The translations under genes and the position numbers were made by a program. Below, one piece after another: positions 5,951 to 15,071 of a stretch of DNA of 37,047 bases. Each line of letters opens with the position of its first letter. Position 1 is the stretch's first letter. The notes beneath the pieces were generated by a model, which was given only the letters and a program-made list of their open reading frames with translations, made no database searches and was not told where the DNA came from. Origin of the DNA: Prevotella sp. (lineage in GTDB: Bacteria > Bacteroidota > Bacteroidia > Bacteroidales > Bacteroidaceae); assembly GCA_017445845.1 (NCBI GenBank), contig JAFSRY010000046.1, positions 1-37,047 on the forward strand, written 5' to 3'.

Positions 5951-6436
5951 CTATCCCCTCCTCTCGTAGGTGACGAAGGCATAGGGGAAGGCATGTCTGT
6001 CGTCGGCAGGATGTTCTTCCCTTTCTTTCAGTGTCCAGTCGTCGTAAGGTGGAAAGAAGGTGTCGGCCTGCAGGGGCGTGTCGTCGACCTCGGTCAGGCA
6101 GAGGCGGTCGGCGAGGGGCAGGGCGTGTCTGTAGACTCTGGCACCGCCGATGACATAGACCTCTTCGTCGGGGTCGCAGTGTTGCAGCGCTTCTTCGAGC
6201 GAGCGATAGCAGTCGCATCCGGGCAGCTCCGTCGTTGAGCGGCTGAGCACGATGTTCCTACGGTTGGGCAGTGCCCCATTGGGCAACGACTCATAGGTGC
6301 GTCGTCCCATGATGATGGTGTGGCCGGTGGTGAGCAGTCTGAACCGCTTCATGTCGTTCGGCAACCAATAAATCAGTTTGTTGTCAATGCCGATGGCCCT
6401 GTTGCGTGCCACGGCAGCTATAATGTTTATCGTCAT
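5951..6436 (-). CDS. folA: Dihydrofolate reductase
   Basis: NADPH-dependent reduction of dihydrofolate to tetrahydrofolate, the trimethoprim target, cytoplasmic. At 161 residues it has the normal length. It starts with MTINIIAAVARNRAIG, has the substrate-binding WLPNDMKRF (24-32) with catalytic Asp28, GRRTYESLP (44-52) for NADPH binding, and a VIGGARVYRHAL segment near residue 105. It is the last gene of the apparent tamB-tamL-hydrolase-folA transcript, beginning 15 bp after the hydrolase stop. In many Bacteroidetes folA pairs with thyA; here thyA is absent from the neighbourhood. Confidence 0.96.
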   Translation of the reverse strand: MTINIIAAVARNRAIGIDNKLIYWLPNDMKRFRLLTTGHTIIMGRRTYESLPNGALPNRRNIVLSRSTTELPGCDCYRSLEEALQHCDPDEEVYVIGGARVYRHALPLADRLCLTEVDDTPLQADTFFPPYDDWTLKEREEHPADDRHAFPYAFVTYERRG

Positions 6437-6450
6437 AATTCCTTTATTCC

Positions 6451-7494
6451 TTATCTTGTTTCTTTTCTTGCCTTTTCTATTTTGTTCTTGGGGGATGGTT
6501 TAGTCCCCCAGAGTTCGAGCACGAGCGGGAGGTGGTCGCTGAATCCATTGAGGAAGCGAGGCCCGAGGTAGTTGCGGCGGGGCTGTACGCCTCCGTATTT
6601 TTTGTCTTTTGTGAGCAGGAAGGGTGCGTCGAAGATGTAGCAGTTGTAGGAATGGGTCGTCAGCGACGGTGAGAGAAGGATGTGGTCGAGGCTTCCCCAG
6701 CGTCCCTGATAGCGGTAGGTGCCGCGTGCTCCGTGTGTTCCCGTGGCGTTGGCTGATACATCGGTGAGTCCACCTTCGGCATAGCGCAGGAGGTTTTCTT
6801 CTCCGGCATAGTCGTTGAAGTCACCTGTGACGATGATTTTTGCTTGTGGCTGTCGCTGTCGGACGGTGTCGACGGCAGACAGCAGCCTGTCGGCGACGAG
6901 TCTCCGGTAGGGCCTTGTGGCGCGTTCGCCCTGTGAGCGGCTTGGGGCATGGACAACGAAGACATGGAGGGTGTCGCCGCTGCTGATGCGTCCTTCGACA
7001 TGAAGGATGTCGCGTGTGGGCCGCATGTCGGATGGGGGAGTGATGCGGAGGGTGTCGCTGTGTAGCAGGCGAAAGCGGAAGGGTGAATAGAGCAGTGCCA
7101 CGTCGATGCCTCGTTGATCGGGAGCGTCGGTCATGACATATTCGTAATGGGCATTGCGCAGCAGTGAGCGTCGTGTCAGGTCGATGAGTACGCTGTCGTT
7201 TTCGACCTCGGTGAGTGCAACAAGGTCGGGCAGGCTGTTGTTGCCGGCACAAGCGAGGATGGTTTGTGCGGTACGGTTGAGGTGTCGCCAATAGCGTTTG
7301 TATGTCCAATGGCGGGCACTCTCGGGAAGGAATTCATAGTCGTCCTTGAGTGAATCGTGTCGGCAGTCGAAGAGGTTCTCGCAGTTGAGTTCTACCAGCG
7401 TAAACACTTCTTCCCTGTCGGAGTGTTGTGCCGATGTGTTATCGATGGTCAGCAGGAGAAGTGCCAGGACGGACCAACGACGGAGCGACGCCAT
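6451..7494 (-). CDS. Exported endonuclease/exonuclease/phosphatase (EEP) family protein
   Basis: A 347-residue member of the EEP superfamily, which includes DNase I-like nucleases and phosphatases. It has an N-terminal signal peptide (MASLRRWSVLALLLLTIDNTSA). The catalytic motifs are in order: ELNCENLFD, ALTEVEND (metal-binding Glu), VVHAPSRSQG, VTGDFND (Asp/Asn) and the terminal GFSDHLPLVLEL with the catalytic SDH. Both the active site and the export signal are complete, so it probably acts in the periplasm or outside on nucleic acids or phosphoesters. The start at 7494 excludes an unrelated upstream extension that overlaps tamL. It lies 43 bp after tamL and 15 bp before folA. Substrate unknown. 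Confidence 0.9.
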   Translation of the reverse strand: MASLRRWSVLALLLLTIDNTSAQHSDREEVFTLVELNCENLFDCRHDSLKDDYEFLPESARHWTYKRYWRHLNRTAQTILACAGNNSLPDLVALTEVENDSVLIDLTRRSLLRNAHYEYVMTDAPDQRGIDVALLYSPFRFRLLHSDTLRITPPSDMRPTRDILHVEGRISSGDTLHVFVVHAPSRSQGERATRPYRRLVADRLLSAVDTVRQRQPQAKIIVTGDFNDYAGEENLLRYAEGGLTDVSANATGTHGARGTYRYQGRWGSLDHILLSPSLTTHSYNCYIFDAPFLLTKDKKYGGVQPRRNYLGPRFLNGFSDHLPLVLELWGTKPSPKNKIEKARKETR

Positions 7495-7537
7495 GACTGT
7501 TTTTTCTCTTTTCACCTTTTTCACTTTTTCATCTTTT

Positions 7538-9916
7538 TCAGAATGGGTATCCGATGGCGAGGTGTATGCTCTGTGAGCTTCCGAAGTTGCGTGGGTTGTA
7601 GTAGCCGGAGCGCCCTGTGTCGTAGGGCAGGTGTAGTCCGATACCCCAGTCGACGCGCACGACAAAGTAGTCCAGGTCGTAACGCAGGCCGATGCCCGTG
7701 CCGAGTGCGAGGTCGTTGAGAAACTCTTTGGGCTTGAAAGTGTCGGCCCCCTGCATGAAGTCCTGTCCGTGTAGGCTCCACACGTTGCCGGCATCGAGGA
7801 AGGCAGCTCCGTGGAGCGAGCCTGCGAGGAGGAAGCGGTATTCGAGGTTGGCTTGGAACTTGATGTCTCCGACTTGCAACAGATAGGACAGCTCGCGTTC
7901 GGTGGGCTTATAGCGTCCCGGTCCGATGCTTCGTACGGAGAAGGCCCTGATGCTGTTGGCTCCGCCCACCCAGAACTGTTCGCTGTAGGGGGCTCCCTCG
8001 GCATTGCCGTAGTACCAGATGGCTCCTGCTGCCACATGGGCGACGAGGCTGCTGTGAAGCCCCGTGAGCCAGGTTTTGGTGATGTCGGTGTTGAGCTTTA
8101 TGTATTGTGCATAGGGGTTGCGGAAGAGTTGTTTTCCTTTCTGGTTCCAGTTTTTCCCAGCCGCAACATATCCGAGTGACAGCAGGTTGCCGGCTTCGGT
8201 GAAGGTGGTCTCCCACAGTAGCGGTCCGCGCCTGCTGCCTGCATTGGTGTAGGTGTATGTATAGCGCATTTTCGGTATGAACTGGTCTCGCATGGAAACC
8301 AGGGTGAAGGAGTTGCGCTGGATGATGGCATCGAACTTCTCGGTCGTGGAGTTCAGTTTTTGGTATTCAACGATGAGCGGACTGAACTCGTGGCGTCGTG
8401 ACGGGGTGAGGTGGAACCGGTAGGTGAGTTCGCCGCCTGCCGTGTGCATACGGAAATAGCCTGCACGGTTGATGATGTTGGCAGAACCCTTGATGAGTGT
8501 GGTGGGCGGTGTCGGCCAACGGCGTCTGACTTGCCATGGCAGCCACAGCCTGGGCAGTTCGACGGAGACATCGCCGCCGAACTCGTAGGTGTCGATGGCG
8601 GTTCGCTGTCCGCTGCTGCTGTGCGTGTCCCACTCGTAGGAGCCGTGGAAGTTGATGTCAAGGGTTTCGCCGCCATGGAAGGCGTTACGTTTTCCGAGAC
8701 CGATGACCAGTTCCGGTCCGATGCGTCCTGTCGTCTTTCCCTTAGCGTTTGTCTCGACGTAGAAGTTATAAGGTTTGTCGAAGACGCAGTCGAGGTTCAG
8801 GTTGAGTGTGTCACCGTTTTCCGACGGAAGGAATTGCAGGGAGGTATAGCTGAAGAGCCCCATTGCCTGGAGGTTCTGCATGGTCTGCACTTCATTGTCG
8901 GCACTGTATAGCTGTCCGGGTCGCAACTTGATGCCGCGCAGGATGACGTTGGGTCGCAGTCGGGGCTTGCTGCCGTTGAAGCGGATGGAAATCATGCCAG
9001 GCAAGCGACGGGGTCGTTTGAGGCTTGAGTCTTGAGGTTTGAGGCCGGAGGCTTTGGGGTTGCGTTGTCGCAGTCCGAGGGTGAGGGTGTCGGTGAGGGG
9101 CTGCATGATGGTTTGCCGGAGGTTTACCCCGACACGTCCGATATAGAACTGTCGCAGGCTGTTCTGATTGAGGCTGTCGGCCAGTTGCAGTCTGAGGTTG
9201 GCACGCCCGGGTGTGTTGATGGTGTCGGCCAAATAGGATGCGTTTCCTGCTTCATAGTAATAAAAGCCGTTGTTGCGAAACAGGGTCGACAGCCGTTCGC
9301 GTTCGCCGTCGAGTGTGCTCACGCTGAAGGCATCGCCCGGGTGGAGCAGTGTTTCGTTCTGGTGTGCCCTGAGCAGGCTGTCGGTCTTGCCGGAAAAGCC
9401 TGCATAGGCGATGGAGTCGAGGGTCCACAGGTGGCCCATGTCGACGCGATAGGCTATTTTTGCTTTTTTCGGGTTGTGTTCTTCTTCGATGTCGTAGTCG
9501 ACGTGGGCATTAAAGTATCCATATTTCTTCAATTGCGACTCAGCCACGGAAGCCCGCAGGCGAGGGTTGACCTGACTGAGCAGTTTCGGGGCGGTGGCAA
9601 AGGTGCTGGTCATCCACTTGGCAAAAGGACTCTCTTTTTGCGAGAAGGCGTTCCATATCCACAGCTTTGGGTTGAGTGGGCTGCGATAGTAGCTGCTGCC
9701 GAAGAGTGCTCCGTTGGGTGCTGATGCCAGCACATATTCCATTTCCTCCTGTGTCTTGACGGCATGTTCGCAGAGGGAGTCGACGGTGAAGGGTATGGGC
9801 TTGAGACCCGTGAAGAGTTGTTCACCGTCCTCGATGGCACTGGTTGTTGAACAGGCCGTCAGGAGGTATAAAGGTAAAAGTGTGGAAAGGTAAAAAAGGC
9901 TGCGGCGTATGTTCAT
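7538..9916 (-). CDS. tamL: TamL-type outer-membrane lipoprotein (BamA/Omp85 family)
   Basis: A 792-residue Omp85-family protein in the lipoprotein form found in Bacteroidetes. The signal peptide ends in a lipobox, LLTAC, with Cys22 as the lipidated residue. POTRA-like repeats fill about residues 25-400 (FNAHVDYDIEEEHNPKKAKIAYRV; ILRGIKLRPGQLYSADNEV). The C-terminal half is a 16-strand barrel with the conserved (V/I)RGY-like loop region (SIRAFSVRSIGPGRY) and ends in Phe, as expected for Bam-recognised barrels. The gene overlaps tamB by 4 bp. Together they form a TAM-like complex for outer-membrane insertion or lipid transport. The gene name follows literature usage for the family. Confidence 0.9.
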   Translation of the reverse strand: MNIRRSLFYLSTLLPLYLLTACSTTSAIEDGEQLFTGLKPIPFTVDSLCEHAVKTQEEMEYVLASAPNGALFGSSYYRSPLNPKLWIWNAFSQKESPFAKWMTSTFATAPKLLSQVNPRLRASVAESQLKKYGYFNAHVDYDIEEEHNPKKAKIAYRVDMGHLWTLDSIAYAGFSGKTDSLLRAHQNETLLHPGDAFSVSTLDGERERLSTLFRNNGFYYYEAGNASYLADTINTPGRANLRLQLADSLNQNSLRQFYIGRVGVNLRQTIMQPLTDTLTLGLRQRNPKASGLKPQDSSLKRPRRLPGMISIRFNGSKPRLRPNVILRGIKLRPGQLYSADNEVQTMQNLQAMGLFSYTSLQFLPSENGDTLNLNLDCVFDKPYNFYVETNAKGKTTGRIGPELVIGLGKRNAFHGGETLDINFHGSYEWDTHSSSGQRTAIDTYEFGGDVSVELPRLWLPWQVRRRWPTPPTTLIKGSANIINRAGYFRMHTAGGELTYRFHLTPSRRHEFSPLIVEYQKLNSTTEKFDAIIQRNSFTLVSMRDQFIPKMRYTYTYTNAGSRRGPLLWETTFTEAGNLLSLGYVAAGKNWNQKGKQLFRNPYAQYIKLNTDITKTWLTGLHSSLVAHVAAGAIWYYGNAEGAPYSEQFWVGGANSIRAFSVRSIGPGRYKPTERELSYLLQVGDIKFQANLEYRFLLAGSLHGAAFLDAGNVWSLHGQDFMQGADTFKPKEFLNDLALGTGIGLRYDLDYFVVRVDWGIGLHLPYDTGRSGYYNPRNFGSSQSIHLAIGYPF

Positions 9917-12900
9917 TCTGTCATTCTCCTTTCTTTCTTTGTTGAGTCAGCGGGAGCTATGGGGGCGTTGGGCGTGGTGTTCTTAAACCTGAAGATGTCG
10001 CGGAAGTGTTGCAGCTTTCGTTTCCACAGGAAGCCGGCACCATATTGTCCGATGACTCCCTCGAGCCAGTCGTAGGAGTTGTTTTCATAGAATACGCGGA
10101 GGTATTTGCTTGCGTTCTGGTTGAGGCGGTACTGCAGTTCTACGTTGTCGAAGAAGGAGTCGTCGCGTTGGTCGGCATCCGAGCCGGTTGACACTTTTCC
10201 TCCTACAATGAAGCTAAGTCGGTTGTTCCATAACCGTTTGGCGAACTGGAAGTTATAGTCGGTGTGCATCTGACCGGATGCCGTGGTGGCATTGTCGATG
10301 CCCATGCTGAGGTCGAGTCCTATGGAGCGCATGGCAGAGCCTGCGATGTTGTTGATTTCAGACTGCAGGAAGGAGCTCAATGCTGAGTTCATGGTGAAGT
10401 TCCCGGTGTTGCCGTCGGTCAGATACATTCCCGAAGCAAGCATGGTGATGGCAATCTTTCCGCGTTCTTCGGCACTCATCGTGTTGAGTTCGTCGCGAAC
10501 GGTGTTGTCGCTGGGGGCATCGATGATGAAGGACAGCCCGAGGTTGTTGAGCGTCTGCGACAGCTTCACGCCGCAGGTGAAGTCGACGGGTCTTCCCGTT
10601 CCCTCGCCTTCGCCTACGGTGGCCTTCACATTCTCCGTGGCCTGTATGCTGAGGGTGGGGTTCATCGGATCGCCGGTGAACTCGATGTAGCTGCCTTGGG
10701 CTATGTTGAAAGTCTTCAGCGGTATGACGGGCAGGGAGTACTTCATTTTTCCTGACTCTAAGGTATAGCGGCCCGTCAAGGCGAGGTCGTCAGTCGGCAG
10801 ATAGCGCAGCCGCAGGTTTCCACCTCCATAGATGTCGATGTAGTTCGACTTGTCGGTGTTCAAGGCACAGAACACATGGGCAGCTTCGTCGACGTTGACA
10901 TTGAGGTCCATGGTGAAGCCTGTCAGTGGTGGTCGTTCTATGGTGACGATGGTCGTGGTGTCCTCGAAGTTGACAAACTTCACCAGTTCGTCGAGCTGGG
11001 TGTCGTTGGCCAGTTCCGAGTCGCGGAGGATGTAGGACAGGTTGGTCGTACCCAACACGTCGAGCTGTCCGCGCATTGTCAGCCGTTCGACGGGGCCATT
11101 CATCGTTCCGAAGAAATTGACGTAGGCTTTGCCGAAGGCTTCTGAGCGTGGGTTCTCCTTGGCGTCGATGAGGAGGAAATTCTGGGCACGCATCCGGATG
11201 TCCATCGACATGTGGTCGAAGTCGGAGAAGTCGTAGTGTCCCACAACGTTGAGCGGACTGTCGTTGTTGGCAAAGAGTTCGAAGTTCTCGAATACCAAGT
11301 TGCTCTTTTCTATACGCACGGGGTCATCGGCAAAGCGGAGGGTTACGCCATAGGGTTCGCTGTAGAGGGCTGACGATGTCAGCATCACTTCGCCATCAAC
11401 GAGCGGACGGCTGAGGGTTCCTCGCAACGACAGGTCTCCCTCTGCCGATCCCCGTAGTCCGACGATGCGGTCGGGAATGAAACCATTGACGAGGCTCAGC
11501 GGCAGCTTGACGAGTCCGAGCGTGGCATCGAATTCGCCTGCCTCGCTGTAGGAACCGCTCAGCGTAGCTACTTCTTCGTTGTCCATCATCAGTAGGCCGT
11601 CGACGAAGTGTGAACCGTCATTCTTGGGGATATAGACAAACTCGCTCGACACATTGCCGATGGGGCTGTCGGCATACGCCATCGACTCTATGGCGAGGTT
11701 GGATGAAACGGAGAGCTCGTCGGCTGTCTGTATGACATGGAAGTCACCGTTCATCAGTCCAGAGATGTCGGGCGTATACGGAACGACGCTGAGAATGCGC
11801 GCCAGGTCGAAGCGGTTCAGTGCGACGGTGATGTCTTGCAGTACTGTTTCATCATCATCGTTGGTGTAGACCTGGATGCCGGTGCCGTCGTCGGCTTTGA
11901 GCACGAGGTCGGCCGACACACGGCTGTCGTCACCGACGTAGACGTAGTTATTGTCATTGGCCGTGAAGCTGACGAAGCCGAGGATGGGCTTCCGGTCGGT
12001 CAGTGAGAAGCGGACACCTTCTTCTTCGAGCGTTGCCGCCAGACCCACGTCGATGCCGAGGTCTCCCCGTTCGTCGTAAAGCTTGGTGGCAATCTGCGAT
12101 CCGTTTTCGGTGAGGAAACCGTCGACGAAGGCATTAAAGACATATTGCGGGTTGTTCTTGTTGTTCTTTATATTAATATGGTAGGAGGTGGAGTCGCGTT
12201 CGGACTGCACGCGGAAGTCGATGGCATCGAGCTGAACGCCGGCCGCCAACAGCGAATGGACTTTCATATATCCATCGAGTCCGTTGACGTGGGACGAGCG
12301 CAGGTCAGCCTGTATGTCCTCATAATGGTAGTCCATGTTGGTGGATAGAAACTGGTAGAGGATGTTGTCCTGTCCAGCCGATAGACGTATGTGGGCATCG
12401 GGAAGCCGTTCGCGCAGTCTCGTCTGGTCGATGCGTCGTGCCTGCCACTGCCGTGTGCCCTCGTTGATGAGGCTGTCGGCCTGTGTCAGTAATTTCTGAT
12501 AGCCGCTTCCGGAGCGAGCATCGAGGTGGAGGTCACCGGTGTCGACGACGATGCCTGTGGTATCTTTTTCCGACAACAAGGTGAACACAAGGTCGGTGGG
12601 GTGATACTGATAGTCGGTTCCTTCGAGTCCGATGTCGCTCACCAGTCCTTGCACACGATGGGAGTCTTTCAGGTCGGTCGTCACGTCGACATGTCCGCAC
12701 AAGGCAAGCATAAAGGTGGTGTCGGCCAGCTGCAGGGCATGAAGGTCGAGATGGTCGAGGTCGCACGAAACGGTTGCTTCGAGTCCTTGGCGATGGGTGA
12801 GGGCTTGCAGGTCGATGTTTCCTCTGAGTTGGTCGTTGTCACCATTGAGATGGCCTGTCATCTTACCGTTTTTCAGTGAAGCCACTAATTGCGTGCAGTC

Positions 12901-14379
12901 GAGTCGCAGCTGGTCGTAGCTGAGGCTTCCGATGTCGGCTTTGGCGGTGAGCATGGCTGATGGTGACAGCAGGTCGAAGCCTCGTCCGCGGGCTTCGATG
13001 GTGGCGGTCAGCGGCGACAGACCCAGTGTCGGAAGGAATTGTTGCAAGGGCAGTCTCCTTGCGTCGACATTCACCGAGTAGTTCTCGCTTTCGGAGTTGT
13101 AACGGCCCTTCAGACTGACATTGCCTCTGCCGACAAGGGTCTTCAGGTCGGCCAGATAGTTTCCATCTGTGGCTTTCAGAGTGCCGTCAGCCTTCATGTC
13201 CTTGGGGATGCGCACCATCCGCCGCGTCTCTCTGTCGAGGGCTGCCGTTGCAAAGCGCAGGTCGCGGGTGGTCGCCGCAAAGGTGAGGTCGGCATTGAGA
13301 TGGCTGAAATCATCGATGTTGCCGATGCTGCCCTCGGCGGTCAGCGTGAAGGCAGAGGGCAGTGTTGCCGTCAGCTTGTCTACAGTGAGGGCGGTCATGT
13401 CGCCGCTGACATCTGCCGTCAACTCCAGCGGTTCGTCGGGCCACTCGTTCATCATTGCCGTCGGCAACTGCGGAGCCAGTCGAGTGATGTCGTTCTTGTT
13501 CAGCAGGGCATGAATCTGCATATTCAACCCATTGCCGGGTTGACTTGAGAAAGTATTGAAGTCGACATCAAGCCGTGCCGACAGTACCGACTCGGCAGCT
13601 TTTAAAGAAAGGTCGCCCGTAGTGAGGCGACTGCCTTCAAAATGAATGTCGGAGGCTCTCAGGGCTATTGGTGACGACCAGGGTGCAGAGTCGACGGCCC
13701 CTTTCCAGTCGAGTGTTCCTAAGGAATAGGTTCCTTTGGCAAGGTCAAGGCGTGCGTTTGTGGCCGATGCTTGGCTCAGTTCGAAGCCCAGCTTTAGTGA
13801 GTCGTTGTTCATGGTAAGGTTCACCTTCGAAGTGTTGACGGCCAGCTGCTCTACGTCGATGGTCCATGGAGTTGTCGTTGATGTCGTGTCCTCCTTTGTT
13901 TCCAATAACCTTACAGATAAATCACTGTCGTATAGGGCCACTTCACCCAAACTGACAGCATGGCGCCGCAGGTCGATGCCGTGACCCTTTACCGAGAGCC
14001 GTCCCACGCGCCCTTTCACCTCTGTCGACTCAATGAGGTTCAGTGTGTTCAGCTTTCCGTCGGCCAACTCCAGTCCGTTGATGGCCACTCTGCCTTGGAA
14101 GAGAGGAAGCAGACCGATGTCCACCGTTGCACTTTTGACATCGAGCAAGGTGTCGGGAGGTTGCGTGACGAGCACATCGCCAAGGGAAAGATCAAGAGGA
14201 AACTTCAGACGAACGTTGCCGATGCTGACGTTCATGCCCGTCTGCTCGGAGGCGATATCCGTCACTGCTCCGACGGCCCATCGCTGGAAAGGGGGAAAAT
14301 AAAACAAAACTGCCAAAGCCAACACCAATAATAAAGGTGTCAGCACCGCAACACAAAGGCACTTTAGCGTTCGTTTCAT
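9913..14379 (-). CDS. tamB: TamB-like translocation and assembly module protein (DUF490)
   Basis: A 1488-residue protein with one N-terminal membrane anchor (about residues 8-30), a very long beta-rich periplasmic stretch and the C-terminal TamB/DUF490 domain (about residues 1050-1470). Features such as SGKMKYSLPVIPLKTFNI, GDPMNPTLSIQATENV, ALSSFLQSEINNIAG and LQYRLNQNASKYLRVFYEN are typical of the C-terminal domain. The protein probably spans the periplasm as a lipid-conducting or assembly bridge with TamL. First gene of its transcript, with a promoter-like TTACTTTG at 14416-14423 and a small GC hairpin in the leader. Confidence 0.93.
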   Translation of the reverse strand: MKRTLKCLCVAVLTPLLLVLALAVLFYFPPFQRWAVGAVTDIASEQTGMNVSIGNVRLKFPLDLSLGDVLVTQPPDTLLDVKSATVDIGLLPLFQGRVAINGLELADGKLNTLNLIESTEVKGRVGRLSVKGHGIDLRRHAVSLGEVALYDSDLSVRLLETKEDTTSTTTPWTIDVEQLAVNTSKVNLTMNNDSLKLGFELSQASATNARLDLAKGTYSLGTLDWKGAVDSAPWSSPIALRASDIHFEGSRLTTGDLSLKAAESVLSARLDVDFNTFSSQPGNGLNMQIHALLNKNDITRLAPQLPTAMMNEWPDEPLELTADVSGDMTALTVDKLTATLPSAFTLTAEGSIGNIDDFSHLNADLTFAATTRDLRFATAALDRETRRMVRIPKDMKADGTLKATDGNYLADLKTLVGRGNVSLKGRYNSESENYSVNVDARRLPLQQFLPTLGLSPLTATIEARGRGFDLLSPSAMLTAKADIGSLSYDQLRLDCTQLVASLKNGKMTGHLNGDNDQLRGNIDLQALTHRQGLEATVSCDLDHLDLHALQLADTTFMLALCGHVDVTTDLKDSHRVQGLVSDIGLEGTDYQYHPTDLVFTLLSEKDTTGIVVDTGDLHLDARSGSGYQKLLTQADSLINEGTRQWQARRIDQTRLRERLPDAHIRLSAGQDNILYQFLSTNMDYHYEDIQADLRSSHVNGLDGYMKVHSLLAAGVQLDAIDFRVQSERDSTSYHINIKNNKNNPQYVFNAFVDGFLTENGSQIATKLYDERGDLGIDVGLAATLEEEGVRFSLTDRKPILGFVSFTANDNNYVYVGDDSRVSADLVLKADDGTGIQVYTNDDDETVLQDITVALNRFDLARILSVVPYTPDISGLMNGDFHVIQTADELSVSSNLAIESMAYADSPIGNVSSEFVYIPKNDGSHFVDGLLMMDNEEVATLSGSYSEAGEFDATLGLVKLPLSLVNGFIPDRIVGLRGSAEGDLSLRGTLSRPLVDGEVMLTSSALYSEPYGVTLRFADDPVRIEKSNLVFENFELFANNDSPLNVVGHYDFSDFDHMSMDIRMRAQNFLLIDAKENPRSEAFGKAYVNFFGTMNGPVERLTMRGQLDVLGTTNLSYILRDSELANDTQLDELVKFVNFEDTTTIVTIERPPLTGFTMDLNVNVDEAAHVFCALNTDKSNYIDIYGGGNLRLRYLPTDDLALTGRYTLESGKMKYSLPVIPLKTFNIAQGSYIEFTGDPMNPTLSIQATENVKATVGEGEGTGRPVDFTCGVKLSQTLNNLGLSFIIDAPSDNTVRDELNTMSAEERGKIAITMLASGMYLTDGNTGNFTMNSALSSFLQSEINNIAGSAMRSIGLDLSMGIDNATTASGQMHTDYNFQFAKRLWNNRLSFIVGGKVSTGSDADQRDDSFFDNVELQYRLNQNASKYLRVFYENNSYDWLEGVIGQYGAGFLWKRKLQHFRDIFRFKNTTPNAPIAPADSTKKERRMTE

Positions 14380-14392
14380 TTACATTATTTTA

Positions 14393-14423
14393 TGCGCACA
14401 CGCGCATTCATTATGCAAAGTAA
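14393..14423 (-). promoter_or_regulatory. Putative tamB promoter and leader hairpin
   Basis: On the minus strand TTACTTTG (14416-14423) differs from TAnnTTTG at one position. Just downstream, TGCGC..GCGCA (14393-14397 / 14402-14406) forms a small hairpin in the short leader before the tamB ATG at 14379. Confidence 0.5.
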
Positions 14424-14495
14424 AAGAAAAAAAAGGAAACTAACGAAACTTTCCTCCTCTTTTTTCTGTTATGGGGCGAAAATGTCCTTGAAATC

Positions 14496-15062
14496 CTAAT
14501 TAGCGAGGGCAAAATTCGATGATGTGATGACTTGGTCTACTTTCAAGTCGTAATCCTCATGGGGTATTGTGTCGAAGAGTTGGAAGGGGAAGCAAAGGCC
14601 TATGGTGACGGGGGCTGGGTGATGGGAAATGGATTGAAAGAAGCGGTCGTAGTAACCGCCTCCGCGTCCGAGACGATGTCCTTCTCGGTCGAATGCGATG
14701 CCGGGAACAACGAAGACTTCGGCTGTGCACAGGGTTGTCGTGGCAGTCGGTGTTCCTTCCATGATGCCGAAAGCCCCCTTTTCTAATGTGCCATCGTAGG
14801 GCAGAAAGGTCATCGTGCCTTCACCAGTCACCCTGGGAAGCAGGATTTGTTTCCCCGCGGTCCTCAGCCGTTCGATGGCATCGTGGGTATAGACTTCGTC
14901 GGGCAGGGAGTGGTAGAAGGCAATGGTGTGGGCCTTGCTGACGGCAGGGTGGGAGAGGAGCCGCTCTATGATGGGATGCGACATCTCACGCAGCTGCGCT
15001 GGCGTGTAGGCCTGCTTACACCGACGTATCTCCTGCCGGAGGGATGCCTTCTCTGTGTTCAT
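14496..15062 (-). CDS. 5-formyltetrahydrofolate cyclo-ligase
   Basis: ATP-dependent conversion of 5-formyl-THF to 5,10-methenyl-THF, which salvages the storage form of folate. At 188 residues it has the usual family length. Motifs are the N-terminal KASLRQEIRR, FYHSLPDEVYT (about 50-60), ILLPRV, VVPGIAFDREGHRLGRGGGYYDRF (about 119-142) with the phosphate-binding GRGGGYYD, and the C-terminal DLKVDQVIT. It begins 9 bp after the S41 protease stop, so it is cotranscribed as the last gene of that operon. Together with folD and folA it makes three folate-interconversion enzymes in the window. Confidence 0.95.
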   Translation of the reverse strand: MNTEKASLRQEIRRCKQAYTPAQLREMSHPIIERLLSHPAVSKAHTIAFYHSLPDEVYTHDAIERLRTAGKQILLPRVTGEGTMTFLPYDGTLEKGAFGIMEGTPTATTTLCTAEVFVVPGIAFDREGHRLGRGGGYYDRFFQSISHHPAPVTIGLCFPFQLFDTIPHEDYDLKVDQVITSSNFALAN

Positions 15063-15071
15063 TCTTTCTTT

